A DNA stretch of 64,000 nucleotides from Motacilla alba alba. Its lineage: Eukaryota > Chordata > Aves > Passeriformes > Motacillidae. Shown here piece by piece: positions 12,136-25,270 of this stretch. The translations under genes and the position numbers were made by a program. Under the pieces are notes generated by a model, which was not told the DNA's origin, made no database searches, and saw only the letters and a list, made by a program, of their open reading frames with translations. The number at the start of each line of letters is the position of its first letter. The stretch's first letter is position 1. Location: contig NC_052032.1 in assembly GCF_015832195.1 (NCBI RefSeq), positions 2,114,618 through 2,178,617 on the forward strand. The letters are read 5' to 3'.

Positions 12136-15117
12136 TTGGGATCAGTCCCAAACCCCAATCACTTCCTGAGCAGGGACTTGTAGAGCCAAGGTGGGATGAG
12201 AGGGAACAACCCATGGGAAGGACTGAGCTCTTTTGCTTTCATGCCTCTTGCAGAGCCAGCCTGATGTGTTTATTTCTCAGTGAAGTGAGAAATGCAGCTG
12301 TTCCCAAGAACTAATCCTTTCATAAACTTCTGAAATAGGAACAGTACAGACCCACTAAAGAGAAATATTCTAAACAGTGACTGGGCTGCTCAGATATTGG
12401 GTGTTGCTGAATGTTTCAGGACTAGAGCAAGCAACCAATTTCTGATTACAGTACTGATTTGTTGTTGTTGTTATTGCTTTTCTGGTTACCTATAAAATGA
12501 ACAGGGCACTTGGAAATGTTCAGAACTGGAGGGATGAGGACCACAGGCAGTGTGAGCATGGGCTGGACCTGCTGTTTGCAGGGGAAGTGGCTGGAGCTGG
12601 GAGTAAATGGCAGAGCAGAACTGTTCACAATATCCTACAGGGCTGTTCTCCATCCCAGCAGGGGGGTGACACCTCAGTGCGGGTAAGATGGCCATGTTCC
12701 TCTCAGATTTCCTCTTCCCAGGCAGGGTAAATCAGTCTCAGGGATGTTTGCTGGTTTATATGGGATTGATTTCACTGGTGACTGCCCCAGTTTGTGCTCT
12801 TGCTGCTGCTGGGATTCAATTCATGCTGCTCCCAGCTCTCCCAGCTCTTGGGAACCGCCTTTCCTGCAAGGTGAGCTGCTCCCTGGACAGCAGAATCAGC
12901 CTGTGTGGCTCTGGCTGCCTGTTCCATGCTGTGTTCCCTTTTCCTCCCTGCTTGTGCTGTGTCCAGTGAGACTCATCTGGGCTCTGTCCCCCCAAATCCT
13001 GCCTGAGGGGCAGGGAGTGATCCTGGCAGCTTTGGGACCACAAAGATGTTCCATTCCCCTTTGACCCCTCTCAGCTCAGCCCCCACAGCCAACGGGGACT
13101 TGTCAGGGGTGTTTTGAGGACACTGCCACGACCTTGCTGCCCCTGCAGGAGGTGCCACCAGCTTTGTTCAGCTCCCCAAATCCTGCTCCAGCAGGAGCTG
13201 TCGTGGCTCTGAACTCTGTCCTTGTTGCTCTAAATTGAAAAGAACTCACTCTGTTCCCACCAAACCCTTCTGGTGATCGACTGACCCCTGCTCCTGGTGG
13301 TTTTGGCCTTCATTCCTCACTGGACAAATGACCCACTGGGAGCTGAGCAATTCTCATTTCCATTCCATCCCTCTGATTCTCCCATTCCAGGAGAGGATGT
13401 CAAGTGCATTCTGAAATCCCTGTTCCCTGGCAGGGAAGCTGTCCCTCCCCTGAAGAACTGGGAACTGTAATTACTGCGTTTAACTGGCAGAGATGCCAGG
13501 GCTGCAAATCCTGGCTGTACATCTGGAGTTCTCCAAGGAACAGCAAACACCATCACTCAACAGGAGGGAGAGGCAAAAATCCAGCCTGAGGAGAGGAGCA
13601 GCCCTGGCTGCGTCCAAAGCTCACTGAAGGAATATTTGATCTGAGGATCACAGAGGTTTCTTGGACCTTCAAGAAAACATCAGACACTGGGCATGAAAGG
13701 CAGAGTGAAAGTGCCTGTGCTGGATGGGCTCCTGCCCTGCCCACCCTGCCCAGCTGGGCCAGCAGCACCAGCTCCCTGGATTTTCCAGGTTTCTTCCTCC
13801 AGGAAAAGTCCAAGTGCAGCAGATTGAGATGGGGAAACTGCCAAGGAGAGGGACAGAGCCTGTGGAGTTTGGAATTTTTTAGTTTAGACCATAGTAGAGT
13901 TTTTTGTTATTTTATGACCATGGAGAATTTCTGCAATTGCAGAAAACCAAGGGATGGCACAAGAGAAATAATCTAATGGAAGTTGCTTTGTAATGGAAAT
14001 AATAATGCAAGCATGGGCTTGAATTGAACCTTTAAAAATGCATGTGACCTCCCTTCGAAATCCCACAGGTTTTCTGAATTACACTCGTTTTTGTCTTGCA
14101 AAACCTGCAGTCAGATGTAAAAAGCCTTGGAACTCCAGGACTTGGGTGCCTCTTGCTGAGGTGCTTGTGGGAATCCCACAGGGTTACAAACGCTTCTCGA
14201 AGCTTTGCCTTGATTTTTAAAGATGGAAATGCTTTAGGGCCATTGAAAGTGTGCTTGTGTTCCAGAAGCTGGCAGTGGGTTTAGTGCTTGTGAAAAGCTG
14301 CCAGATTTCTTCAAGGCCCCTCTCTGACCACTGGGCTCCACTTGCTGCCAAAGCTGAGACAAGAAAATGGCCCTCCTGGTCCTAAATCTGCTTTCCTTCA
14401 CTTTATTTGTTGTTTTTAACCCCTCTTCTTGCCATTTCTTGTGCTGTGAAATTGTCAGCTGTTTCTTCCTCTAGTTTCCCATTTTCTGGCATTGCTGGGC
14501 CTCTCCTGCAGCGCTCCCTGCAAAAAGCTTGCTCAGCTCTGTGCATTTGGGCAGTTTTTCCCTCCTTTTGGGGCCGGCCTGTGCAGTTGAGGCACAGGCA
14601 GCTGTACCCAGTGAGGCTGGAAACACCAACCCTTCAGCCGTCTGAAGAAATAAATGTTTGGTGGTGGCATGTGCTCTGCTTGCTGATTAAAATGATTTTC
14701 TCAGCAATAGAAGCTCTCGGTGTCTCCTCTGATGTGAGGAGGAATAATTAAGTCCTCTCAGTAATGCAGATAAATAATGCCTTTGGAGAGTCCTGAGTGC
14801 ATCACAAATCAGCAGCCGTGCTCCTCAGGTGCCGCCTCCTCGCGTCCTGGGGCTGGGTGGTGGCAGCAGGCTCTGCTCACCTGCTGGCCCCTAGTGCCAC
14901 CTGTGATGGCACTGCCTGAAGGCTCTGGTGGTGCCCCAGTGTCCCCAGAGCATGCTTGGCACCCAGCAGGGTTTTATGGAAGCTGCTCATGGGGATTTGG
15001 GGCTGTCCCTCCTCCAAACAGCCCTGTCGTGGGGAGTGCTGCCAGCCCTCTGTCAGTTCTGAGGTGAAACCTGGCCTGGCCTGGCAGAATCCAGGCTATG
15101 AACCCGTAAATACACAC

Positions 15118-15190
15118 TTACATATATACAGTTATTTATATATATAGTTATATATATAGTTATATATATAGTTATATATATATATATAAT
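15118..15190. repeat. TA-rich microsatellite
   Basis: Repeated TATATATAGT units merging into a TA run. Confidence 0.85.
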
Positions 15191-15789
15191 TTTAATCTAT
15201 TAATACATGTAATAGTATATGTTTTATAGATGTGTGTGTATAAATAGCAATGTTTCAGGTTTTTTCTTTAGTTTTGTTGTTATTTGAACTTTGGGAGCCC
15301 AGGCTGAGCATGTCCTGGGTATAAGGGAAGAGATAAATGCCTAACAAAGAGATTATCTGGGGAAAACAGAGGGAAATATGAAGAAAGGTGTAACTTTACC
15401 ACCAACTACCCAGCAGTGCATGGCTGTGCATTCTGAACTGTTCCTATAGTGTTTATTTATTGAATCTTAATTTATTTGCTCTCTGCTCGAGGTTGTTCTT
15501 GGGTTTTCTGGGTCAGAGGAGGTGATGGTGCCTCTTCCAGAGCATCAGGCTCTCCCAGCAGGGTGCATCGTGGTGGAAGGGAAGTGCCTCATCCCGGACT
15601 GTCCCTGGCTGAGCCTGTGACCCATTCTCCTGGCGTGGGGAAGGCTTGGGGGGTCCGGGCATGAACAGAGGTGGGGGTTTAGAGATGGAGGAAGAATTTC
15701 TGCTGGAAACTTCGCGTGCAGATTTGGGTGGAGATGTTCAGATGTCCCCCCTGCCCAGCTGCTGCCTCAATTTGGGGTCCTCTCAAGAC

Positions 15790-17500
15790 TTGAAGGCACG
15801 AAGTTTCCACCAGAAGTTTTCCTCCAGGAGGAGGAGCTCAGGGTGGGCAGGGGCTGCCCTGCTCCAGCTCCTGCCTCTCCCGGGGCCGGGGGGAATGGGC
15901 GGGAAGGGAGCAGATCCCGCTATGAGCAGCCGGAGGAGCCGCGTGTGGCCGTGCCCGGGGTGGCAGAGCTGGCAGCTGTCCCTCCAGCGCCACTCCCGGG
16001 GCTGTGTCCTGCTCCCGCTGGAGCCAGCGCCGTGCCGGCAGCAGAGACGCCCCCGGTGCCCCGAAGAGCCGCTGTCCCCCGGCTGCGGGGACACCTCCAC
16101 TGGCGATTTCCCTTGCAAACAATTAGGCTTTCAAGGTCTGAGACCGAAAGCTGCCTCGTGGACGAGGCCGCCCTGCTGGGCGCCAGGGTGAGCGCGGGGA
16201 GAGCCGCAAGTGCCAGTCCGGGTGGCACCGAGGGAAGCCACCCCCGGCCGCGGCTGGGGGAGGGTGGCACCCCCAGCCCCTGCCCCGCCGCCCCGCGTGG
16301 GGTGAGCGGAGTTTCAGTTCTGCCCGTGCCGGAGCAGAGGGCGCTGGAGCCCCAGAAAACTCCGAGGATGCGGCTCCCGAGCCGCTGCCAGGGCTGCGGG
16401 CCGCTGCTGCGGGATGCAGGCGCTCCCTGAGCTTGGCCGGGGATGGGCAGTGCTCCCCCCTCGCCAGGGCTGGCGCTCAGGGCGGTCCCTGTCCCAGGGG
16501 TGCCCGTCTCGGCATGCTGGGGCCGGGCAGGGCCGAGGCGGAGGTTGGGGTGGTGATTTTCCTCCGAGGTATTTTCCCGTCCGCTCCCAGCAGCTCCGCG
16601 CAGTTCGAGGAGCCCGGAGCCTCCATGGGTTTCTGTCCCTCGGCCACCACCTCAGGGCAGCGTGGGCTACTGGCCCTCCACGGGACCTCTTGGACTTCCA
16701 GAATCTTTTCCTTGGCATCCTGAAAGGGAAAAGCGCCTTAAAAGGCGGGTGATCAGCTGCTTATGTATTTGGGATGGACGCTAATCAGCACCCTCTTCGC
16801 CCCTCCCTGCTGGCTCTCTAACTCGTATAAAGTCCTCTCATTGTTTATTTACCACTCGGGTGCGGTGATCTCGGTCCATTGACACTTCCCCCTCTCTTCC
16901 GGCACCCTGGGAGCTGATTTTCGGGCTTTCCCACGTTTGCGTTTGGTTGTGCTCTGCTTCCCCCCCGGTATCTTGATAAGACAATAGGAAATGGTCTCAA
17001 GCTGCCCCAGGGGAAGTTGAGATTGGAAATGAGGGAAAATTGCTTCTCTCGAAGGGTGTCGAGGACTGGAGTAGGCTGCCCAGGGAGGTGGTGAAGGCAC
17101 CATCCGTGGAGGGATTTAAAAGTCCTGTGGATGTGGCACTTGGGGACATAGTGGCCTTGGCAGTCCTGGGTGGACTCGGTGACTTTAGAGGCACTTTCCA
17201 ACCTAAAAAAAATCCGTGATTCTATTTCCTGGGGAGCTCTGACTCCTTCGCAAGCTCCCGTTGGCAGCGAGTGAACTCGTGGCTCCTGCCCGAGCCTCGG
17301 GCTGTCCCGTGGCACTGCCAGGGCTGGCACTCCTCGGGTGTCCCCAGCGCCGCGCTCCCTGCGGCTGCGGCTGCCGGGCAGGGCCCGGGAGGCTGCGGGG
17401 CCGCGGGCAGGGGGGAGCCGTGGGGCAGGTCCCCCGGGCTGTGCCCTGCCCCTGGCCGGGGTGACACGGCTCCCGGGCAGCCAGCTCAGCGCACCCTGAG
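15790..17500. promoter_or_regulatory. Orphan CpG island between EHMT1 and CACNA1B
   Basis: A strongly G+C- and CpG-rich block flanked by ordinary sequence, interrupted at 16,985-17,226 by a CR1 copy. A TATA-like GTATAAAG occurs at about 16,826. Open frames of 180-195 codons overlap here in several frames, as expected from GC richness alone, and none is recognisable. It could be the promoter of an unannotated non-coding RNA or a distal regulatory island. Confidence 0.5.
16985..17226 (+). mobile_element. CR1 LINE 3' fragment
   Basis: Contains 'ttgcttctctcgaagggtgt', 'ggctgcccagggaggtggtg' and 'ggagggatttaaaagtcctg', and ends 'ccgtgattctat', the CR1 terminal motif. It interrupts the CpG-rich block. 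Confidence 0.88.
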
Positions 17501-17639
17501 GGGTTTTATTGCCTCGTAGTCCCGATCTTCTGCCATCAGCCCGAGAGAGCAGCTCCCCTTCCCCCTTCCTTCCCGTCTGTGCAGTGGGGACCAGCTTAAG
17601 GGATTAACTCCTCCTGTTCCTCAGCCTCTCCTCCCGGTG

Positions 17640-17830
17640 CCGTGTGAGCCAACACAGAGAGTGATAGAGACTCTGTGTGACCACAAGAGATTAATTAAAC
17701 AGTAAGCCCTAATTACTGAGGCTAAGGCTGACCGACTTACTGTGTCTGTAAAATAGCTGAATACTTAATTTAGACGGGTGTGTGGACATAACTTTCACCA
17801 TTAGCTGAACAAACAAGGAGCGCCCGAGCT
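17640..17830. promoter_or_regulatory. Candidate conserved non-coding element with TAATTA-type sites
   Basis: A short AT-rich, non-repetitive block at the edge of a CpG island. It contains several homeodomain-like cores (TTAATTAA, CTAATTAC, TTAATTTA) within about 110 bases. Its composition contrasts with both flanks. Conservation is inferred, not shown. Confidence 0.3.
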
Positions 17831-20800
17831 AAACGGATCGGCTGCCTGATGGATGTGGGGCTTCCACCGGAGCTGTCTCCGGGCAGCCTTGGGCACCCTC
17901 CGCCTCCTCCTGCCTGGCCACGGATTTTGGGTAAGGGGGAGCCGCTTTCTAAAGCACCAACCTGCCCCGAGGGATTCCCTGCCTGTCAATGTTATTCAGA
18001 TTTCAGGCTGCTTCTCAAAGTCGTTGTCGTTTGCATTTCACCGCAGGTTTGGAAAAAACACGAATGGGGGAGAGGCTGAAAGGCGTAAAAGCAAACCCAA
18101 ACCCCAACTCCCAGTGCAAGGCAGTGGAAGTAGGGCAGCCAGCTCCCATTCCTGCCTCTCAGTATCTTCCTTATAACAATAACAGATTCTAGGAAGCGAG
18201 GGTTAATCTGTAGCTGCAGAGCTTTTCATTGTGTCTCTCCCTTTCCGTGTGCATTAACCTTTTAGATTTAGAAGGCTGTGCAGTGGGCACTGCTATTTTT
18301 TTTAAAAAAAAAATCCTTTTATCTGTGTGTGCTGCATGGCTCCTGATCCAGTCCCAGACAGAGTGACAGCCATTCCCCCATTAACTGCAGCTCATTGAGC
18401 ACTTCATCAGACCTTGAATTGGTGTCTTAGGTGGACTGGAGGTCCCGAGAGGGTTTGAAGCCTCGCTGAGCTGAGCTCTCTGCAGAGGAGGAGAGAACAT
18501 CACAGGATCATGGAACAGCTGAAACAGGGAAAACATGAGCAAAGGAATCTTGATGTCTGTTTTGAGATGGGGAAAATGGTGATTGAAAGGCTGAAGGCGT
18601 GGCTGTGTGCCCAGGGGTGTTAAAATGCTCATCACAAAGCCTTGGGCACCCCAGGTGTCCTGGCCCTGCTTTCAGCACTTGGCCAGCAAACCTCAGCTCT
18701 GCAAGAGCACAAACAGCAACACATTGGCCACAACAACTCCTGCTCCTGCATCGAAGGGCAGAAGTTACCACTGCCCTGGCTTTGCTTCTGTGTATGTCAC
18801 ATGTGAGTGAAGGTATCTGCAACCTCATCCAGGAAAAGTTAATTAAATACCCAATTTTTAAGGTGTCTTGCCCACATTTTTGCATGCATGATCCATTTTT
18901 GTTGTGCCATAATGAACTGAAGACCCCACATGGGAAACTGATCCTTGTTTTCTGCCAAGTGGCACTAAACCATATTCCCTTTCCTGGTTAAAAAGGCTGA
19001 AACAAACATGAAAATGGGAATATTTGGGGTGGATTCAAAGCTAGTCCTGGGAACATTTCCCTGTGATGTTTTCCAGCAGAGGTGGTGCTGTGTGAGGTGG
19101 GTGCCACCACCCTGGCTCGAGCTGCACCGGCGTTTCCAAAGGATGGAGGTGATCTCTCACTGACTGCAGCTGCAGAAATCACTGCTGTCATTGCTCCAGG
19201 TTGTTCTCTGCTCCATGGTGATGCCTTCTGAGCTGGGTTTGCCCGGCCAGCTGGTTTCAGCTGCCCCTGAGCAAAGGCTCTTTTTTTCATACAAGAAAAC
19301 ACCGTAGAGGTTCTCTGTTCCCCCTCCATGCCCTCAGGTGTGTGGCATAAGCCAGAGTTTGATCACTGATGCTGCAAACACATTTTGGCCACGTTTTTGC
19401 AGCTGTTGGGTGCAGAAACCCGCATGACAGCTGCAGGGCTCTATTTTCTCCCTCAATTCCACAGCAACAGCCGTCCTCCACCTGAGGAGGGAGAAGATTT
19501 TGAAATGTGGTGCTCTCCTTGTGCGGTCTTCAGTCCCCAGGTTCTTCAAACCTTCAGAGAACTTTGGGAATCTGGGCTCTCCTGCACTTTGTCTTTGGGC
19601 ATTTTTTCCCAAAATGTGGCAGCTGTGAGCATGGAGCTGTTTCCCTGGCTGCTCCGTTCTCTTCTTTGCCTGAAAAGTTTCTCTTGCCCACCACGGAGAG
19701 GACGAAAATCTCTCGGTCTTTAATCACTGACAACGCTGAAAATAACCCAGGCAGGGTGTGACTCCTGCTGCAGTGGGATTTGACACCTCATGCACTGGGA
19801 GCTTTGAGTAATGCCCAGCAAACTCCTGTGGGGGACAAGCACAGAGGGGCTGGGGTTTTTTTCAGCTTGCATTAACCTTTGGGCAAGTGACTGGTGAAAT
19901 TCCCAAATTTCTCTGGCTTTTTTGCCCATCTGGCTCCAGATCTAGACCTGATGCTCTGTCAGTTCTTAGGATACTTCTGCCTCTTGGATTTCCAGAGTGA
20001 AGCTCATGCAGAGCTGAGCCTGTACACGACTCAAGCTCAGATAAAGTCGGATTTGAAAAGCTGTTTTGACATGGAGATGCTGAGAAGCATCCAGGCAAAC
20101 GTTCAGAAGAGCCTAAGGAGAGGAGAGACCTGAATCTTAAGGAGGATTAGATGTCTAATCATTTACCACGGAGAGATATGTACTGAAAGACAGGCAAAGA
20201 CTCCCCAAATCTCCCTCTCCTGGTGATCAAGTCCTCAGTTAAATTGAGGTCCAAATAATGGAAGAGAAGGTGTGAAGTTGTCTTTCCCTGCTGGCCAGTC
20301 TTGGAGACCAGTGGGGTAGAAATGATCTTAGAAATGCTGTGGAAAATAAAAATATGAGGCCTGATATATTTTTAAGTCCCTTTTATCTCGCATCTTCTCA
20401 CAGTTCCCTGCCACAGGGAACACATTGCTTCCCCACAGAGCAAACCCTGTTCTGCTGGTGCTGGAGCTCAGAAGGGAACTCCCAGCACCCCTGAGGTGTC
20501 TTGTCCCTCTTCAACCCGTGGGCAGCTTTGTGTCCCTGTGTCCTGTGATTTCCTGGTTATTTCCTGTGAATTTTCTTGCGAGGTGTTGTTCAGACATTGG
20601 TCCTGCTTGTTGAAGCATTTTCTGAGCTGAAAACCTCATTTTTGAGCTACCTGGGACTGAACTCATCTGGCTCCTGCCAGAGCCAGCAGCTGGGTTTGGA
20701 GTCGTGATCCACCTACGAAGGAATTCAGTTCAAGAGGAGCAGCACAAGCACAACAGCTCCTGCTCCCCTGGGGCTCACGGGGTGGGGAAGGTGCTGAGCA

Positions 20801-22779
20801 GGGACTGCCAGCTCCTGCTTTCTCTCCCTGCCCTGCTCTGGGCTCCAAGCACTCCACCTCCATTCCCCTTCCCTCAAATACATTTCAGCTGATCCTTTAC
20901 ATGCTGCCCTTGGTCTGTGTTGGCCCGGCAGAGCTGTGTGGTGCTGTGGGGTGGGGATGGTTGCAGCCTGGGGGGCCTGTGCAGCCCCTCATGCCGAGGT
21001 GGGATTGCTGTGCCAGCTGGGGGCTTTGCCAGCAGTGCCCCCACCCCAAGCAATGAGCTCAGGGTCTCTCTTGCTCCACGTTTGTGCAGCAGCTGAGGGT
21101 GATTGGCCCTGGGGGTTTGGGACATTAAACAATGCCATGATCAAGACTTGCACAGGAGGAACTGCATCTTCAGAAGGCCTCTTTTCCCTTTGTTCACTAT
21201 CTTATTCTGGAGAAAGATTATCAGAGCATTTTCCTCATGGATTTTACATAAAGCCATTCTACATCCTCTGGCAGACCTGAGTGCCAGCTTTTCCTCTGCC
21301 TGTGTGGCAGCAGGATTTTCCTCCAGCACAGCTGGTGCAAAATAGGAGTGAGAAGAGCAGGAATCCCTGGCCAGGAGCACCTTGGGAAACTGCTTCTCTT
21401 GGCCTGAAGCTCTGAACCTTCCTGTGGGCTGGAAGGAGATGTGCAGTCTGTGTTGTTTGTTTATTTTTAAAGGAAATGTGCTCCTGGGAGCTGCTCTGCT
21501 TGGCAATACCCTGGATTCAGAGCCTCCAGATGGGATTGAAAAGGATCCTCTGTTCCTCAGCCTTGCAAATTCTGAGTGAATAACAGCCTACCTGCAGTTC
21601 CCCGAGCTCACCTGGACAAAAGCTCTGCTGGGGAGCTTTGACCTTCCCTCCCAGCTGCTCCAGGTGTAGGGCAGAATCCAGGCAGTCAGGACATGGTGGG
21701 AGTCCTTTCCTCTCTTGAAGGAAGAAATCTTTCCTGCTGCTGTTTTTGCAAATGTCCCCGCTCTGACCTGCTCAGAGCAGGATTTTGGAGTTGTGTCCCT
21801 AAATTTTATCTGCTGTCCCTCATGCTGGAAGCGTCTGCAGCACAGCAAGCTGGAAATCCACTTTGTGATTTCCCCAGAAACCCCTCCAGAGATGGATCCA
21901 GAGATGGATCCAGAGATGGATGCAGACTGTCCCAGCAGCTCCTGGGAGCTGCCCTGCCAGGGCAAACAAACAGACCACGGGTGCCTATGGTGCCAGTGTC
22001 CCAAGCACCTGGCAGGAGCACTGCTGCCCCTCTGGGCCATTTTCTCTGCCCTGACTGTGCCTTGGCAGATGGAAGTGCTGCTCCATTAAGCCCAGTCACC
22101 TGCCTCAGGCTTGGGCTGGAAGTGAAAGTCCGGGGAAACGCTTGGTTGCCTGGCAAAGCTGCTCAGGGACGAGGAAGGCTCCTTGCTAAGCAGTGCTGGA
22201 GAGCAGAGTGATTTACTCAACCTCTGTCTTCGGGGCTTGCGAGGAGGAGTCACTCATGACCGAGCCACTTTTAGAATTTTCCATGGAATGCTCTTTGCCC
22301 TCCCATAATGCGAGATTATGGATGTCTGACCTGTTTCAGTGCTCCAAATTTTTTGCTTTCTTTTAACTCCCCTGCTTTTCTCCTAATCTTAAAAAGCCCA
22401 ACTAAATCCTGACGCTTCCCCTCTCAAAGCCAAATAATCCTTGCAATTGCAATCTCCTTCTGTTCTTTAAGGCTTTCAGTGCTTAAGGTCTGCATGATCT
22501 TCCTTAGGGTGTGAAAAAAAAACAATCCAGGAAAAAAGCCCTGAGCATGCAGAGTGAGGGAAGGGCAAACCGGTTTAACAGAGCATCCTCACGACACGCT
22601 CACATCATTTTCTCACTGTCACGAACATCCCCACTGCCCTGGCTGCTGATTTCACTGCAGTGCTCTGGTGGTTAGCTTGTTCTGGGAGAGGCAGAGTGGT
22701 TTGGTGGCTGTAGGAGGAGAGAAGGGGATGTGGAAGTCAGGATTTTCCCTGATTCTCAATAAGACCTGATGCAAAAGAC

Positions 22780-22820
<41 letters not shown>

Positions 22821-24270
22821 TTTTTCTTTTGAGAACCGTTGTGTCATCCATCCCCCTGATTCTGTAAGCACAGGAGGATGAAGATTTTGGAAACCAATGT
22901 ATTTTTTCTCCATGTACTGATTTCCATCTGGAGAGGTGAGGGGTTATTGAAAATGGCATTTCCTCTTCTAGTAGTCACTGAGAAAAAATCAGGTTTTTCC
23001 ACTGAAAATAGATGTAGGAGACGTAGTGGCTAGAAGCACAAAAGTGACATATTAAACCACTAAGTAAGTAAGTAAGTTAAATAAAAATGAAACGAGTAAA
23101 TAAGTCAGCTGGGGGAAACCTGACTTTCAGGTGAAAGATAGGATATCCATCATAGGATACAATGCAGTGAGGATAAACGTGTTTTTTAGGGAAAATTTTA
23201 AAGAAATAAGAGCTCCCTGCACCCTCCTTCTCCATCCACAAAATAAGGGAACTTTCCCATTTGTGTGGATCAGCTCAGCAGCGCTCAGGGGTGAAGATCC
23301 TCGGAGGAAACGCTGGTTTGAATCTCTGCCCAGGGTCTGAGCGGAACAGGGATGCTGAACCACTCCAGCATCTGTCTCCGGGCAAAGTTTTTCCCAAAGA
23401 CTCCAGCACTCAGCTTAATCTACAAATTACCCAGACTCGGGGAGGGGAAAAAGGTCTTTTATTGCATTGCCAGCCAGTACAGGGGAAGGCAACCTCCAGA
23501 CCGGAGCTGCTCTCGCTGCCCTGGTCCGCAGGGCTCGCAGACCCCTGTCGGTGTCGGGGGTTGGCTGTTCCTGCTGCGTGCGACCCTGGAGGCAGCAGGA
23601 TGTGATTCACCTCCTTCCCTCGCTGCTTTCCGTGCCTCAGAGCCGCTGCCGGCTCCCCTCGGCTGCCGGTGCCGCCTCCGGGAGCGTCTCCTGCCTGTGC
23701 TGCAGTGTGCGAGAGCCCTTCAGACACCGAGCCCCGGCGTAAGGAGCCAGTTCCTTCCGGAGAGTCACCCTTTGCGTCTTGCCAGACCTTATTTGTGTCA
23801 CTTGTGGCTGCTGCCAGCCCTCTGACTGGCTCCCGAAGCCAGCAGATGTTATTGCTCCAGGCTTGCCTGGTCGGTGGGCTGGTTTTGCACTGAGCTTGGA
23901 TGACTAAGGCAAAAAACACATTAGCGGCGGAGTCCAGGCTTTCCTTGCTGTGGAGGAAGTGAAAATGTCCCCCTGTTGACAGCCCTGAATTCTCCGGAGG
24001 GACCCTTCTCAAAGTTAATAGTTTCTACCCCAAATTTAGCTTAAAATGCAAAAGCATTTCCTCGCCAGCTACTGCAGTGACTGTTGCCGTGCGGCGCTCC
24101 AGGAACAAGGAGGAGTTATCTCTCTGACTTGTGCTGGGGGGAAGCAACAGAGGGTGTTGGAATAAACAGGATTAAAGGATTTCATCCATAAATACAGGAT
24201 TAAAGGTATCCAGCGCTCTGCAGGAGTCATTCAAACCAAGGAGAAACAAAGTAAGTTGTGTAGAAGGGCA
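17831..24270. other. Intergenic region, distal part upstream of CACNA1B
   Basis: No supported gene. It contains a 12-bp triplicate near 21,886-21,921 (unit CCAGAGATGGAT), a long T tract at 22,783-22,830 and moderately CpG-rich sequence at about 23,480-23,900. The rest is unremarkable. Confidence 0.55.
22783..22830. repeat. Poly(T) tract
   Basis: Nearly 50 bases of T broken by a TAAA and one C. Confidence 0.9.
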
Positions 24271-24537
24271 CAGCTCTGCTTGCAGCCAGCCCGTGCCGCA
24301 CATCCCCGCACCGCCCCGGCGCCGTGAGCGCTGCGGGCACCGCATCCCCCGCCCCGCATCCGCCCGTGCCCGGCCCCGAGCCCCCGGGGGCTGCCGGCTG
24401 AGCACCCCCCTCGCCCCGCACCCCATTTCACACTGACCCCCCACCCGCGGGCTTCTGAGCGGGGTGACGGGAGCTGCGCTGCCCAGCGCTGCCCGCGCCG
24501 CGCCTCGGGGCACTCGTGGGGGCAGCAGCTGGGCCGT

Positions 24538-24610
24538 GCACGTCTGGGCAGCGCACATCTGGGCAGCGCACATCTGGGCAGCGCACATCTGGGCAGCGCA
24601 CATCTGGGCG
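24538..24610. repeat. 15-bp tandem repeat in the promoter island, about 5 copies
   Basis: Near-perfect CTGGGCAGCGCACAT units. The period is a multiple of three, so it creates a five-residue peptide repeat in open frames, but no gene is supported there. Confidence 0.9.
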
Positions 24611-24894
24611 GCGGCGCGCAGGCGCGGGGGCTGCCTCGCCTGTGCCCCCCACCCACCCGAGCCGCGGCACCCCCGGCCGGGGCTCTGCGCGCCCGCGGAG
24701 CGCTGCGCAGGGGCGGGGATCGAACCCTCCTTCCCCCGGGGAGTGGCCGCGGCTCCGCCGTATTTACCGGGGTGGGCGGCGGCGGCCGGGCCGGGCCGGC
24801 TCCATCCTCCCTCCTCCCTCCCTCCCCGCCCGCCCCCCGGTGCCGGTGACTGGAGCGGGCGGAGCCGCGGCGGCCGATTGGCTCCGGGCATCAC

Positions 24895-25095
24895 ATGCGG
24901 CGGGGCCGGGCCGTGCCGGAGCCGTGCCGGGCTGGGCTGGGCACGGCGGAGCGCTCCCGCGGCGGGCACGGCAGCAGCGCAGCCCCTTCCCAGCCCAGCG
25001 CTCCGTCGCCGAAGGGACCGCGGCCACCGCGGCCACCCCCCGCCGCCCCGGCCATGAGGTCGGGCCGGAGAGACGCCACCTGTGCGGGGAGGTGA
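24895..25095 (+). other. Upstream ORF 1 in the CACNA1B leader (66 codons)
   Basis: ATG at 24,895 and an in-frame ATG at 25,054 both read to the TGA at 25,093-25,095. The product would be low-complexity and rich in Pro, Arg and Ala. If transcription starts upstream, one of these ATGs is met before the main start. The second gives a 13-codon uORF. The stop overlaps a good splice-donor match (GAG|GTGAGC, intron would start at 25,092). Confidence 0.35.
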
Positions 25096-25270
25096 GCGGA
25101 GCCCCGGCGCCTTCCTCCTACCCCCGGGCAGCCACAGCGGCGGGGAAGCGCAGGGGGTGGAGGAAGGAAAAGGGATATTTTTTGTTTTATTATATATCGA
25201 TCTATTTTTGCCGCGATCGATCCCGATCCCGCAACTGAAGCCCCCGGAGGGAGAAGTGCTGCGCGCTGTG

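Larger units (their letters stand above)
7620..15790. other. Intergenic region, middle part
   Basis: No supported gene. It contains microsatellites (7.9, 8.1, 8.7 and 15.1 kb) and CR1 fragments (9.2, 10.5 and 11.9 kb). The rest is unique sequence in which I see no splice-competent coding frame. Confidence 0.55.

Noticed and set aside
15646..16430. Frames of 181 and 195 codons in the orphan CpG island
   Set aside because: Overlapping frames are open together, the composition is low-complexity, and there is no recognisable domain. I report the island but not a gene.
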